10,297 nucleotides of DNA from NCBI GenBank assembly GCA_031289625.1, contig JAITPB010000114.1:1-10297 (forward strand). The letters are read 5' to 3'. This document shows positions 1-7,800 of this stretch, piece by piece. The notes beneath the pieces were generated by a model, which had not been told where the DNA came from, made no database searches, and saw only the letters and a program-made list of their open reading frames with translations. This stretch comes from Clostridiales bacterium (lineage in GTDB: Bacteria > Bacillota > Clostridia > Lachnospirales > WQUN01). The position numbers were made by a program, and so were the translations under genes. How positions within the stretch are numbered: position 1 is the stretch's first letter; each line of letters begins with the position of its first letter.

Positions 1-254
1 TTACGGGAGCTGAGCCGTCCCAAATCGATCGCAGATACAGGCACTGTGTCACAGGCGTAAAAAAGCGGCGCTTCAAAAACGCCCTGAGTCCAAACCGCAG
101 GCTTTCCGCACTTGTTGCCTTCATCCGCATCCTCAATATAACGCAAGGCTAAGTTAAAAAGCTTATTGATGGCTTTGGAATAACCGTGTATCTGCTTGCT
201 ATGCTGAATATATTCAAGTTGGTTTGAGGGTTCGCTTGCATATTTTATACGCAA
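1..254 (-). CDS. 2-hydroxyacyl-CoA dehydratase D-component-like subunit (N-terminal part, runs off window)
   Basis: Only the first 84 codons are inside the window; the 3' end is cut by the window edge. The visible protein has a charged, helical-looking N-terminus, then GKPAVWTQGVFEAPLFYACD (residues 50-69) and a TVPVSAIDLGRL stretch. This resembles the opening of HgdB/BcrC-type (2-hydroxyglutaryl-CoA dehydratase D-component) subunits, where a Cys near 'YxCDxxP' is a likely cluster ligand (here Cys68). I place the start at TTG 254-252. The frame is open back to a TGA just upstream, a G-rich AGGGCGG lies about 8 bases before the TTG, and no ATG occurs in this frame near the junction. This start overlaps the end of the preceding fusion gene by 10 bases, suggesting translational coupling. 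It is probably the partner of the dehydratase domain in the fusion protein, as HgdA is to HgdB. Family is fairly sure; start and substrate are uncertain. Confidence 0.72.
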   Translation of the reverse strand, partial: MRIKYASEPSNQLEYIQHSKQIHGYSKAINKLFNLALRYIEDADEGNKCGKPAVWTQGVFEAPLFYACDTVPVSAIDLGRLSSR

Positions 255-2269
255 TTTTTTACACCGCCCTGGTTTTCATTTAACACTTCAAGAAATGCTT
301 CAAGCCTTGTTTTGATTTGCCCGACATTCCCTTGTGAATAGTCGGAGTCAATTTCCAAAACAGGGATTCCCATCTGCTGAAAGCGCTTCATAAAGGAATT
401 TTTGGTAATTCCGTAGCAGGGGCAAAATTTTAAATAGTTAAAAATAACGGCGTCAACCTTGTATTCCTCTGCCAACCCGGACATAAAGTCCACTCTTTTT
501 TGAAGCGGATACTGCCTTGCGCAGGGCGCCTGATCCAAATAAGCGTTTGCCAGTTCGGTCCATGGATCATCATCCGGCGCGGTCTCGTTGTAGAAGGGGC
601 TAAGCCCTGTGCAATGATCTTCCACTACAACCTCAACGAAAGGAATGCTTTCAAGCAAACTCAAAAGCAATCTGTCGCCATCCGCCATCATGCCTCCGGC
701 TATCATCAGCCTCACGCGCGGAACATCGTCATTCGGAATGCAATGCAGCCGTTTGTAAATATCCTGCATTTCCGGCAAAAGCTCCGCGGCAGGAATGGTG
801 CGGAACGCGCGGGTGATTTCCAGGAAGTCACTGCCTGATATCGGCGGGTTATTTCGCTTTCTGAGCGCGGAAATCTCCTTGATTTGCTTGCGGAGCTTTT
901 TGTGTATATCCAGTTGTTCCCGAATGCTTTCATCGCTAATCAAATTGCCTGATAGCGTTTCCATGTCACACTTGAAACAAAGTAACTGCTGCCTGAACAT
1001 TTCTCTTACAGTTTCTTTTTCGCTGCCTCTCGGAACCGTATAACCGTTGACAGGTTTATAATAGTGGTCAATGGCATCGGCAGTCGCCCGCATGGAATCA
1101 CATGTATAAAAAACAGCCACCTGATCCAGCGCGTCATATTGCGGGTCTTCCGCGGCAAAGTGACCGATGATGCTCTTCGTAATATCACAGAACACGCTTT
1201 TAACAAAAGTTTCACCGCGCGCGACCACATCAGGCGTGCCGCATTTTGCTAAGCGAGAATGCGCAATGCCTGCTGCGCTAAGAATTTCCACAGGGGTATA
1301 GGTACACAGATAACCAACTTTTTTTGCGTCTTGACGTTCAATAAATGAAAGCTCGGCATCGTTAATCTTACGTGTCAAATCAGACAAATCAGCTTTTTGC
1401 GCAGCCGCTTCCTGACCGCGGACACGTTCGGTTTCTTCTGAAAGGCGTCCTGCGCTGATGGCCGCGCCCAAAGCGCCGGCAAAAACCATGTTGAGCTTTG
1501 GTATTACAATCGGATGCCCTAAAAGCTGTTCCAGCGCATGCTTCATCCCTACGTTATTTGACACGCCTCCGGTGAACACCAAGTCGGCTTCCAAAGGAAT
1601 TGTATTCAGCAAGCTGACAACCCGCCTTGCCGAGGCGAATAAAACCCCTGCGGCAATATTTTCAGGCGACTCGCCTTTAGCGCGAAGTGAAACCACTTCA
1701 GACTCGGCAAACACCACACACTGGCTGCTGACGTCAATCTCTTTTGTTGCTCTCAGCGCGGCGGGACCGAAATCTTTGAGCTTTAAGTCAAGCAAAAGGG
1801 CAGCTCGTTCCAAAAAACGCCCCGTTCCGGCCGCGCATTTGTCATTCATGCGGAATTTGATAACTTTTCCGGTGGCGGGGTCTATTTGAATACCTTTCGC
1901 GTCCTGGCCGCCGATATCAATAATGGTTTTTGTGCCTGCGTTCAAAAAATGCGCACCCATCGCGTGACATGAAATCTCCGTTTGAATTTCGGAAGGTATG
2001 CCGGCAAATTGAAGAGATACACGCCCATATCCCGTACAAACAACGTACTTGATGCCTTCCAAAGCGATGCCGGACTGCTCAAACAACGATTCCAACAATT
2101 CTTCCGCTGTTTCTTGCATACGCAAGCCGGTGGCAGTGATGGCGGTAAATATTTCTCCGTTATGCAGCAGCGCCGCCTTTGCGTTGCGGGAACCTATGTC
2201 AATACCCAAGACTGTTTTTGCGGGGACTTCTGCAATCAACGCAGAGTCAATGACTTCATAGTTTTTCAC
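245..2269 (-). CDS. Fusion of [4Fe-4S] ATPase activase and 2-hydroxyacyl-CoA dehydratase D-component-like domain
   Basis: A 674-residue two-domain protein. Residues about 18-275 form a BcrAD/BadFG/HgdC-type activase of the ASKHA ATPase fold: phosphate loop DIGSRNAK (24-31), DIGGQDAK (118-125), CAAGTGRFLE (145-154) and SQCVVFAESE (182-191). Cys145 and Cys184 match the pair that holds the [4Fe-4S] cluster between two activase monomers. VFTGGVSNN (231-239) is the adenosine-side loop. After a polar linker (about 280-312), residues 315-665 look like an HgdB/BcrC D-component: GYLCTYTPVEIL (319-330), FYTCDSMR (387-394), NYLKFCPCYG (611-620) and the family-typical C-terminal QIKTRLEAFLE. Candidate cluster ligands are Cys322, Cys361, Cys390, Cys616 and Cys618. 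The start is GTG 2269-2267, with GGAGAG seven bases upstream; it overlaps the upstream activase stop by four bases (GTGA). Fusion puts electron donor and acceptor in one chain. The substrate is unknown; a double-cubane-cluster reductase-like role is an alternative to a true dehydratase. Confidence 0.88.
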   Translation of the reverse strand: MKNYEVIDSALIAEVPAKTVLGIDIGSRNAKAALLHNGEIFTAITATGLRMQETAEELLESLFEQSGIALEGIKYVVCTGYGRVSLQFAGIPSEIQTEISCHAMGAHFLNAGTKTIIDIGGQDAKGIQIDPATGKVIKFRMNDKCAAGTGRFLERAALLLDLKLKDFGPAALRATKEIDVSSQCVVFAESEVVSLRAKGESPENIAAGVLFASARRVVSLLNTIPLEADLVFTGGVSNNVGMKHALEQLLGHPIVIPKLNMVFAGALGAAISAGRLSEETERVRGQEAAAQKADLSDLTRKINDAELSFIERQDAKKVGYLCTYTPVEILSAAGIAHSRLAKCGTPDVVARGETFVKSVFCDITKSIIGHFAAEDPQYDALDQVAVFYTCDSMRATADAIDHYYKPVNGYTVPRGSEKETVREMFRQQLLCFKCDMETLSGNLISDESIREQLDIHKKLRKQIKEISALRKRNNPPISGSDFLEITRAFRTIPAAELLPEMQDIYKRLHCIPNDDVPRVRLMIAGGMMADGDRLLLSLLESIPFVEVVVEDHCTGLSPFYNETAPDDDPWTELANAYLDQAPCARQYPLQKRVDFMSGLAEEYKVDAVIFNYLKFCPCYGITKNSFMKRFQQMGIPVLEIDSDYSQGNVGQIKTRLEAFLEVLNENQGGVKNCV

Positions 2270-3138
2270 AGCTGCTCTCCATTTTCACCGCGCAGGGATT
2301 TCTGTGCCAATACGGCCGCGCCCAATGCGCCACAATACACCATATCCAATTTTGTGGTCATGATAGGGTGCCCGATTACTTCTTCTAGTGCGCGCCGCAT
2401 CCCTTCATTATTTGAAACTCCGCCCGAAAACACCACGTCGGGTTCAAGCCCGATTCTGTTTACCAGACCGCGCACACGTCTTGCAGTAGCAAAATGAATT
2501 CCCGCGGCAATATCCTCACCGCGTTCTCCCGCGGCCTTCAAAGAAATAATTTCAGATTCCGCAAATACAACGCACTGGCTGCTGATATCAATCTTTTTGG
2601 TGGACTGCAAAGCTCTTTGCCCCAATTCATCCAACGAATATCCGAGCATATCCGCTGTTTTTTCCAAAAAACGCCCGGTTCCGGCGGCACATTTATCGTT
2701 CATCACAAACTCTGTCACATGTCCGTTTAGCGGGTCGATCTTAATGGCCTTACAATCCTGGCCGCCAATATCAATAATCGTTTTGGTTCCTTCGTTTAAA
2801 AAGTGAGCGCCCATGGCATGGCAGGTAATTTCGGTTAATATGCCTGAAGAAATATCTTCAAACGCCAGCACAATACGCCCATAGCCGGTTCCGACGACAT
2901 ATGCCGTCTCTTTTTTGATCAACCCTGATTCCGCAAACAGATGTTTCAACAATGTCTCCGCTGTTTCCTGCGCATCAATTCCGCTGGCGGAAATCGCGGC
3001 AAAGGCTTTGCCATTATGTATCAGCACAGCTTTTGATTGCCTTGATCCTATATCAATGCCTATCGTGCTGTCGGGCGTTAATGACTTGGCGCGAATCGGC
3101 GGAATGATGTCGGCAATATTTAAATTCAAAGTCTCCAT
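2266..3138 (-). CDS. Stand-alone acyl-CoA dehydratase/benzoyl-CoA reductase-type activase
   Basis: A 290-residue BcrAD/BadFG/HgdC-family ATPase. Family members are homodimers with one [4Fe-4S] cluster at the interface and use ATP hydrolysis to pass a low-potential electron to a dehydratase or reductase partner in the cytoplasm. Visible motifs in this numbering: GIDIGSRQSK (27-36), the GTGYGR loop (83-88), DIGGQDCK (124-131), CAAGTGRFLE (150-159) and SQCVVFAESE (187-196). Cys150 and Cys188 are the expected cluster ligands, and VFSGGVSNN lies near 236-244. It is a close paralogue of the N-terminal half of the downstream fusion protein, including long identical motifs. A TTG at 3150 would add four residues, but ATG 3138-3136 is the better start because GGAGG (3148-3144) lies five bases before it and would be inside the longer version. 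It is the first gene of the operon, about 52 bases after the predicted transcription start. Whether it serves the fusion, the third gene or both is not visible. Confidence 0.9.
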   Translation of the reverse strand: METLNLNIADIIPPIRAKSLTPDSTIGIDIGSRQSKAVLIHNGKAFAAISASGIDAQETAETLLKHLFAESGLIKKETAYVVGTGYGRIVLAFEDISSGILTEITCHAMGAHFLNEGTKTIIDIGGQDCKAIKIDPLNGHVTEFVMNDKCAAGTGRFLEKTADMLGYSLDELGQRALQSTKKIDISSQCVVFAESEIISLKAAGERGEDIAAGIHFATARRVRGLVNRIGLEPDVVFSGGVSNNEGMRRALEEVIGHPIMTTKLDMVYCGALGAAVLAQKSLRGENGEQL

Positions 3139-3196
3139 GGCAGCCTCCAAACTCGAAAAGTACGAAACAGAACATAGCGTTTCTTTTTGTACTGTT

Positions 3197-3225
3197 ATGG
3201 TAACACATGGGAAACCCTATGTCAA
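3197..3225 (-). promoter_or_regulatory. Sigma-A-type promoter of the dehydratase operon
   Basis: Read on the minus strand, a perfect -35 TTGACA (3225-3220) is followed by a 17-base spacer and TACCAT (3202-3197), matching four of six positions of TATAAT. Transcription would begin near 3190, leaving about 50 bases before the activase ATG. It lies after the regulator's terminator, so the operon should be transcribed separately from the regulator gene. An inverted repeat covers the same bases. Confidence 0.68.
3202..3225. promoter_or_regulatory. Operator-like imperfect inverted repeat overlapping the promoter
   Basis: AACACATGGG and the facing CCCTATGTCAA form an imperfect dyad covering the whole interval from the -35 to the first base of the -10. 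The left half AACACAT is identical to the half-site of the perfect inverted repeat centred about 28 bases away, and the right half keeps ATGT. A repressor bound here would block RNA polymerase. Assignment to the neighbouring TetR-family protein is inference from position. Confidence 0.5.
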
Positions 3226-3228
3226 GAA

Positions 3229-3255
3229 AAAACACATATTAATAATATGTGTTTT
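3229..3255. promoter_or_regulatory. Perfect 12-bp inverted repeat, candidate operator upstream of the -35
   Basis: AAAACACATATT (3229-3240) and AATATGTGTTTT (3244-3255) are exact reverse complements separated by three bases. The dyad sits four bases upstream of the TTGACA box and shares the AACACAT half-site with the promoter-overlapping dyad. Its size and AT-rich centre fit a TetR-family operator. It could also form an RNA hairpin at the end of readthrough transcripts from the regulator, but it has only four T's after the arm on the minus strand and follows a better terminator. Confidence 0.55.
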
Positions 3256-3264
3256 GTATAATAT

Positions 3265-3299
3265 AAAAAGGCTTCGGCTGTTCCAAGGCAACCGAAGCC
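3265..3299 (-). terminator. Intrinsic terminator of the TetR-family regulator gene
   Basis: On the minus strand GGCTTCGG and CCGAAGCC pair as an 8-bp GC-rich stem (arms at 3299-3292 and 3277-3270) around a 14-base loop, followed directly by TTTTT and an AT-rich run. It begins 11 bases after the regulator's stop codon and separates the regulator from the dehydratase promoter. Confidence 0.82.
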
Positions 3300-3309
3300 A
3301 AAAATTATT

Positions 3310-4104
3310 TTATTTTGATACAGCCAATGGCAATATAAACAGCTCAATCAGCTTTTTACCCATCACATAATAATGCTCCGGGTCGCCAATAGAATATCCA
3401 AGCCAGCAGGAAAGAACGATTTGAGAAATTGCAACCGTATCCATGCTTGAATCAAAAAAACCTGCTTCAATGCCTTTCTTGAAGTAGTCCTCGATAATGC
3501 ATTGTGTAAAATAGTATGTTTTTTCCAAAATTTGCCTAATTATTTCGTTAGCGCTAGCGTAGTAAATAACATTTTTTAACATCAAATTATTGTAAGGCTG
3601 CGTGGAAAAATGAACGCCGTATGCAAGTATTTTTTCAATGGAGAGAGTCGGGTCAAACGGCTCTCTTTGCAATTCTTCTCTGAAAATTTTGCGGTTATCA
3701 GTTTCTATCAGCAGGCTCTCCGCGAGCAATTCTTCTTTTGTTTTAAAATACCGGTAAACCGAGCTCCTTTTTAAACCTGCCGCTTTTGCGATCGTATTCA
3801 GATCAATCTCATGGAATGCGTTTTCAGAAAATGCGATAGATGCTTTTTGAATGATAGCCCTTCGAGTGGTCAGTAAGTCGACGTTACTAACGTCTACGTC
3901 GCGAGCCAACTGCTCAATGATATCAGCAGAGGACGTATAATAGCGGTAAAATGTAGTTTTACTGATTTTGCATGTACGAACAATTTTCGATACAGTTAAT
4001 GATTTGACACCGTCGGATTCAACGATTCTTCTGGCACTATCAAAAATTTTTTGACGAACCTGCGGATTTTCATGAAATTTCCGAGATGCTTCTTCCGTTG
4101 ACAC
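3310..4104 (-). CDS. TetR-family transcriptional regulator with two tandem helix-turn-helix domains
   Basis: A 264-residue DNA-binding regulator. Residues about 16-67 form one TetR N-terminal domain with recognition-helix segment KISKTTFYRYY (46-56). Residues about 81-130 form a second, with DLNTIAKAAGLKRSSVYRYF (101-120) followed by KTKEEL. Both carry the TetR hallmark 'S/T-x-YRY-F/Y'. The remaining 130 or so residues, rich in predicted helices and aromatic residues, look like one TetR ligand/dimer domain. Ordinary TetR proteins have one HTH and about 190-220 residues, so the extra length equals one additional DNA-binding domain. The start is GTG 4104-4102, with AGGGGA about 10 bases upstream. 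It lies directly before the dehydratase operon on the same strand, with its own terminator between, and two related inverted repeats at the operon promoter are natural targets. The ligand is unknown; an acyl-CoA or related metabolite is a guess from context. Confidence 0.87.
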   Translation of the reverse strand: MSTEEASRKFHENPQVRQKIFDSARRIVESDGVKSLTVSKIVRTCKISKTTFYRYYTSSADIIEQLARDVDVSNVDLLTTRRAIIQKASIAFSENAFHEIDLNTIAKAAGLKRSSVYRYFKTKEELLAESLLIETDNRKIFREELQREPFDPTLSIEKILAYGVHFSTQPYNNLMLKNVIYYASANEIIRQILEKTYYFTQCIIEDYFKKGIEAGFFDSSMDTVAISQIVLSCWLGYSIGDPEHYYVMGKKLIELFILPLAVSK

Positions 4105-4137
4105 AATGTATAATCCCCTATCTCTTATTTTAAAGCC

Positions 4138-4149
4138 AATGAGCTCATT
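4138..4149. promoter_or_regulatory. 12-bp perfect palindrome upstream of the regulator gene
   Basis: AATGAGCTCATT is a perfect palindrome 34 bases before the regulator's GTG start, in the short gap where its promoter must lie. It could be an autoregulatory operator or chance; it does not resemble the AACACAT sites at the operon promoter. I see a TAAAAT at 4132-4127 that might be a -10, but no convincing -35. Confidence 0.25.
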
Positions 4150-4150
4150 T

Positions 4151-4192
4151 AAAAAGCCATGTATCGGAAAATTTTCCCGGACATGGCTTTTT
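4151..4192 (-). terminator. Hairpin terminator after the two-TM protein gene
   Basis: AAAAAGCCATGT (4151-4162) and ACATGGCTTTTT (4181-4192) pair perfectly over 12 bases, and the loop contains a further GGAAAATTTTCC dyad. On the minus strand the stem ends in TTTTT followed by AAAT, 27 bases after the stop codon at 4219. The symmetric A/T flanks make it able to act in both directions, though nothing on the plus strand needs it. Confidence 0.8.
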
Positions 4193-4218
4193 ATTTTCTT
4201 TATTTTTTCATTCTGTGA

Positions 4219-4737
4219 TTATTTTGGCTCCATGGCTTTGAGCTTTTCCATTTCTATTTTGATCTTCTCTGTTTCGCTTCTGCGCCGGAAGTCTTTTGAC
4301 CTCGATTTTACAAATGCGCAGACATGAATGACGTAAGGCGTACTCCAGCCGCCCAACAGAAAGCAAAAAAACAAGTCAGTATCATATCCACCACCAACAG
4401 CGCTCCAAAATAAAACCAGCACAATAAATCCAGGAATGAGTCCGCAGGAATGGAAGATAAACCATTTTCGTTGGCGGACGCGCTTTTCCGCCAGCGCGTA
4501 CAGCCAGCGCTCGTCCCAGGAAGAGGCCGGCGCTGCCTCGCTAGCTATTTCCATTTCTATCACAGGCTCCGCTTCCACCCACTCCCGGTCTTCCACGGTT
4601 GGGGAGAGCCGAATCGCCGTTTGCATCTCGTCCGCCCAGATGGCCCGCTGCTTGTGCACAAGCTGCCGTGCGCGCCGCGGATAGGTCTTGCCGATCTTGA
4701 CATTGTTCTCGTCGTTGACGATCACCCTGTCGTCCAT
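4219..4737 (-). CDS. Two-transmembrane-segment (2TM-domain-like) membrane protein
   Basis: A 172-residue protein of unknown function. The N-terminal part has KTYPRRARQLVHKQRAIW (17-34), a basic segment I recall from uncharacterised Bacillota proteins, followed by an acidic, Pro/Ala-containing linker (about 44-75). Then come a basic AEKRVRQRKW run (83-92), a hydrophobic segment at about 92-111, a short Gly/Asp loop, a second hydrophobic segment at about 122-142 containing GGWSTPYVIH, and a basic, charged C-terminal helix (SETEKIKIEMEKLK). This hairpin order resembles the small '2TM domain' family; both ends would face the cytoplasm. The start is ATG 4737-4735 with GGAGTG (4748-4743) seven bases before it; a TTG 51 bases further upstream lacks a ribosome site. 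It lies 150 bases after mfd with no clear mfd terminator between. A TATATT at 4845-4840 could be a -10 for its own promoter, but I find no good -35. Confidence 0.7.
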   Translation of the reverse strand: MDDRVIVNDENNVKIGKTYPRRARQLVHKQRAIWADEMQTAIRLSPTVEDREWVEAEPVIEMEIASEAAPASSWDERWLYALAEKRVRQRKWFIFHSCGLIPGFIVLVLFWSAVGGGYDTDLFFCFLLGGWSTPYVIHVCAFVKSRSKDFRRRSETEKIKIEMEKLKAMEPK

Positions 4738-4887
4738 ATTTTCACTCCAATGACAAAAATGCGCCGCACGCCCGCTGTTTTTATACAAAAGCCATCCCGG
4801 CCTTTATATTTGAGGTGCCCCCCTCCCATCCGGCAATATAATATACGTTTGTCCCCCAAAAAAGTTTAAGCCATTTAAGCCATTGGA

Positions 4888-7800
4888 TCACGGCGCCGTC
4901 ACGACGGCTCTGAGAATGTCGCGAATTTCTTTCAGCGCCGAAGCCACGCCGGCGGATGCCAGCTTGTAGGTCAGACAGGGGCTAGGCGCTTGGGCAAACA
5001 ATAAATTTTTCCGGCGCTTTTCCACTTCTTTCATGAGGCGGAGCGGATCCACATTCGCGTCGCCCTTGAATGTAACGATAATGCCGTGGGGCTTTTGAAC
5101 GATGCTGAGCACGCCGGCTTTGTGCGCGTCGGCTTTCAGCAGGGCGATGGTCAGCAGATTGGCGGCGCTTTTGGGGATGTCGCCATAGCGATCTTCAATT
5201 TCTTCCTGCACGTCGTAATAATCCTGCTGTCCGCTGATAAGGGAAATTTTTTTATAAATCTCCAGCTTTTGTTCTTCATCCTGAATAAAATTGGAGGGAA
5301 TGAAAGCGTTGATGGTGATGTCAATAAACGTTTCAAACTCTTCGGCAGGCTGGTCGCCCCGGATTTGCGACACGGCTTCCGAAAGCAGCTTGCAGTACAT
5401 GTCATAGCCTATCGCGTCCATATGCCCATGCTGTTCCGAGCCCAGGAGATTGCCCGCGCCGCGGATCTCCAAATCGCGCATGGCGATCTTAAACCCCGAT
5501 CCAAATTCCGTAAACTCCCGGATAGTTTGCAGGCGTTTTTCCGCGTCTTCCCGCAGCACTTTGTCCTTGCGGTACATGAGATACGCATAAGCCAGCCGGT
5601 TCGAGCGCCCCACGCGGCCCCGCAGCTGATAAAGCTGGCTCAGGCCCATGCAGTCCGCGCTCTGTATGATGATCGTATTGACATTGGGAATGTCCAGCCC
5701 GGTTTCAATGATGGTGGTGCAGACCAGCACTTGAACCGCGCCCTCAATGAAATCCAGCATGATGTTTTCCAATTCCCGCTCGGACATTTGGCCGTGGGCA
5801 TAAGCGACTTTCGCGTCCGGCGCCAGCGCGGCCACCCGGCTGGCTTCTTCCGCGATGTTCTGAACCCGGTTGTGCAGATAATACACCTGGCCGCCCCGCG
5901 CCAATTCGCGGCTGATCGCGTCCCGCACAAACTCCGCGTTGTATTCCATCACATAGGTCTGCACCGGACGGCGTTCCTGCGGCGGTTCCTCCAACATGCT
6001 CATATCCCGGATGCCCGTCAGGCTCATGTGCAGCGTGCGGGGGATCGGCGTGGCGGTCAATGTCAGTACGTTCACGTTTTCCCGCAGTGATTTGAGCTTT
6101 TCTTTATGCCCCACGCCGAAACGCTGCTCTTCGTCCACAATGACCAGGCCGAGATTGTGAAATTTCATATCCGCGGATAAAATCCTGTGCGTGCCGATCA
6201 CAATATCGCAAAGCCCGTCGCGCAGACGCGCGATGGTAAGCCGCTGTTCTTTCGCCGTGCGGAAACGGGAGAGCATTTCTACGTTGATGGGAAAATCGCG
6301 CATCCTCTGCCGGAATGTATTGTAATGCTGCTGCGCGAGGATGGTCGTAGGCACCAAATACGCCACCTGCTTGCCGTCCTGCGCGGCTTTGAAGGCGGCG
6401 CGGATGGCGACCTCCGTCTTGCCATAGCCGACGTCGCCGCAGATCAGGCGATCCATGACTTTCCCGGTTTCCATGTCGCACTTCACATCTTCGATGGCCC
6501 GCAGTTGATCCTCCGTCTCCTCAAATGGAAACATTTCCTCAAATTCTTTCTGCCAGACTGTGTCTTTGGCGAATACAAAGCCTTTGCTGGACTGACGCTT
6601 GGCATACAGATCGACCAGTTCCTGCGCTAGGATCGCCACGGCTTTCCGGGCGCGCGATTTGGATTTTGTCCATTCCGAGCCGCCCAGTTTGTTCAGTCTG
6701 GCGTGAACGCCCTCGCCGCCGATATATTTTTGGATCATGTCCATCTGGCTGGTCTGCACATAGAGATGGCCGCCGTCCGCGTAGGCCAGCTTGAGATAAT
6801 CGCGGCTCACGCCGTCGATGGTGATCTGCTCTATGCCTTCGTAAATCCCGATGCCGTGATTGTCATGCACCACATAATCGCCCACGCGCAAGTCCGTGAA
6901 ACTTTCAATCTTGGAGGCTTTCTGGCGCGTGCGGCTTTTTTTCTTTTTTTCTTCCGCGGTTTTTAAAACACTGACGATAGCGGCTTTGATCAGGGGATAT
7001 TCAAAACCCGACCGCAAAGCGCCCCGCGCGATGGTCACGGTGGCCTTTTCCAGCGGCGCGCCTTCGAGATCCTCAAAATACCGCGCCGTGTACCCCATGC
7101 CCACAATTTCTTCCGCCAATTTTTGACCCTGGTATTTGGAATCTGTCAAAAGCAATATGCGGTACTGCTCTTTACGCCAAAACGCCAGATCTTCCGCCAG
7201 GCTGACGTATTGGAAAGACGGCGTAGATTTAACGGTAAACCCGGCGATGTCCCGGAGCCGGAAATCTTTGACAGTCTGCGTCACAGAAGACAGAAGCACT
7301 GTGTCGAAGGCGTTGGCGCGCGTCAAAATCCGCGCGTACGAAAAAACCATATCCGTTTGAGAAGGGAGCATGATGCCCTTTAGGATACGGTTCTGTATGC
7401 TCTCCGTAAATTCCGCCAGCACAGTCTCAACATGCTGGCCGGCGCGCGCCGGCTCGTCAAAAAACAGCAGCGTGTTTTGGGGCAGGTAATCAAAGAGGTT
7501 TACGTCCTCCGGATAAAAATATTGGATATACTCATCCACGCCCGGGAAACTCAGTTCTGATCGCAATTTTTCCAGCAAGCCTTCCATGTGGCGGCGCAAA
7601 TGGCCCGCCTCTTCGGAAAGGCCGTTTTTTTCCGCCCGCGCGCACGCGGTTTCGCATTCGGAGGCGATGGCGTGCACGGCCCGCTCCAATGTTTCCCCGT
7701 CGTAAACCAATTCCCGCATGGGATAAATTTGCGCCGAGGCGATAGACTCCACAGAGCGCTGCGAATACGTATCCAGCAGGCGGATGGAATCCACTTCGTC

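Noticed and set aside
145..241. ATG at 241-239 as start of the last gene
   Set aside because: This frame stops after about 31 codons; the frame with dehydratase similarity is a different one and continues to the window edge.
3139..3150. TTG 3150 as start of the stand-alone activase
   Set aside because: The GGAGG ribosome site would then be inside the coding region; ATG 3138 is spaced correctly from it.
3257..3264. Plus-strand TATAAT-like box (TATAATAT)
   Set aside because: No plus-strand gene follows and no -35 is visible; it falls in the AT-rich tail of the regulator's terminator.
4738..4788. TTG 4788 as start of the two-TM protein
   Set aside because: No ribosome binding site precedes it, whereas ATG 4737 has GGAGTG seven bases upstream.
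5086..6090. Long plus-strand open frame (334 codons) opposite mfd
   Set aside because: It lies entirely antisense to the well-conserved Mfd motor region, has no recognisable domain or ribosome site, and is a composition-driven shadow. The other long plus-strand frames within mfd are the same.
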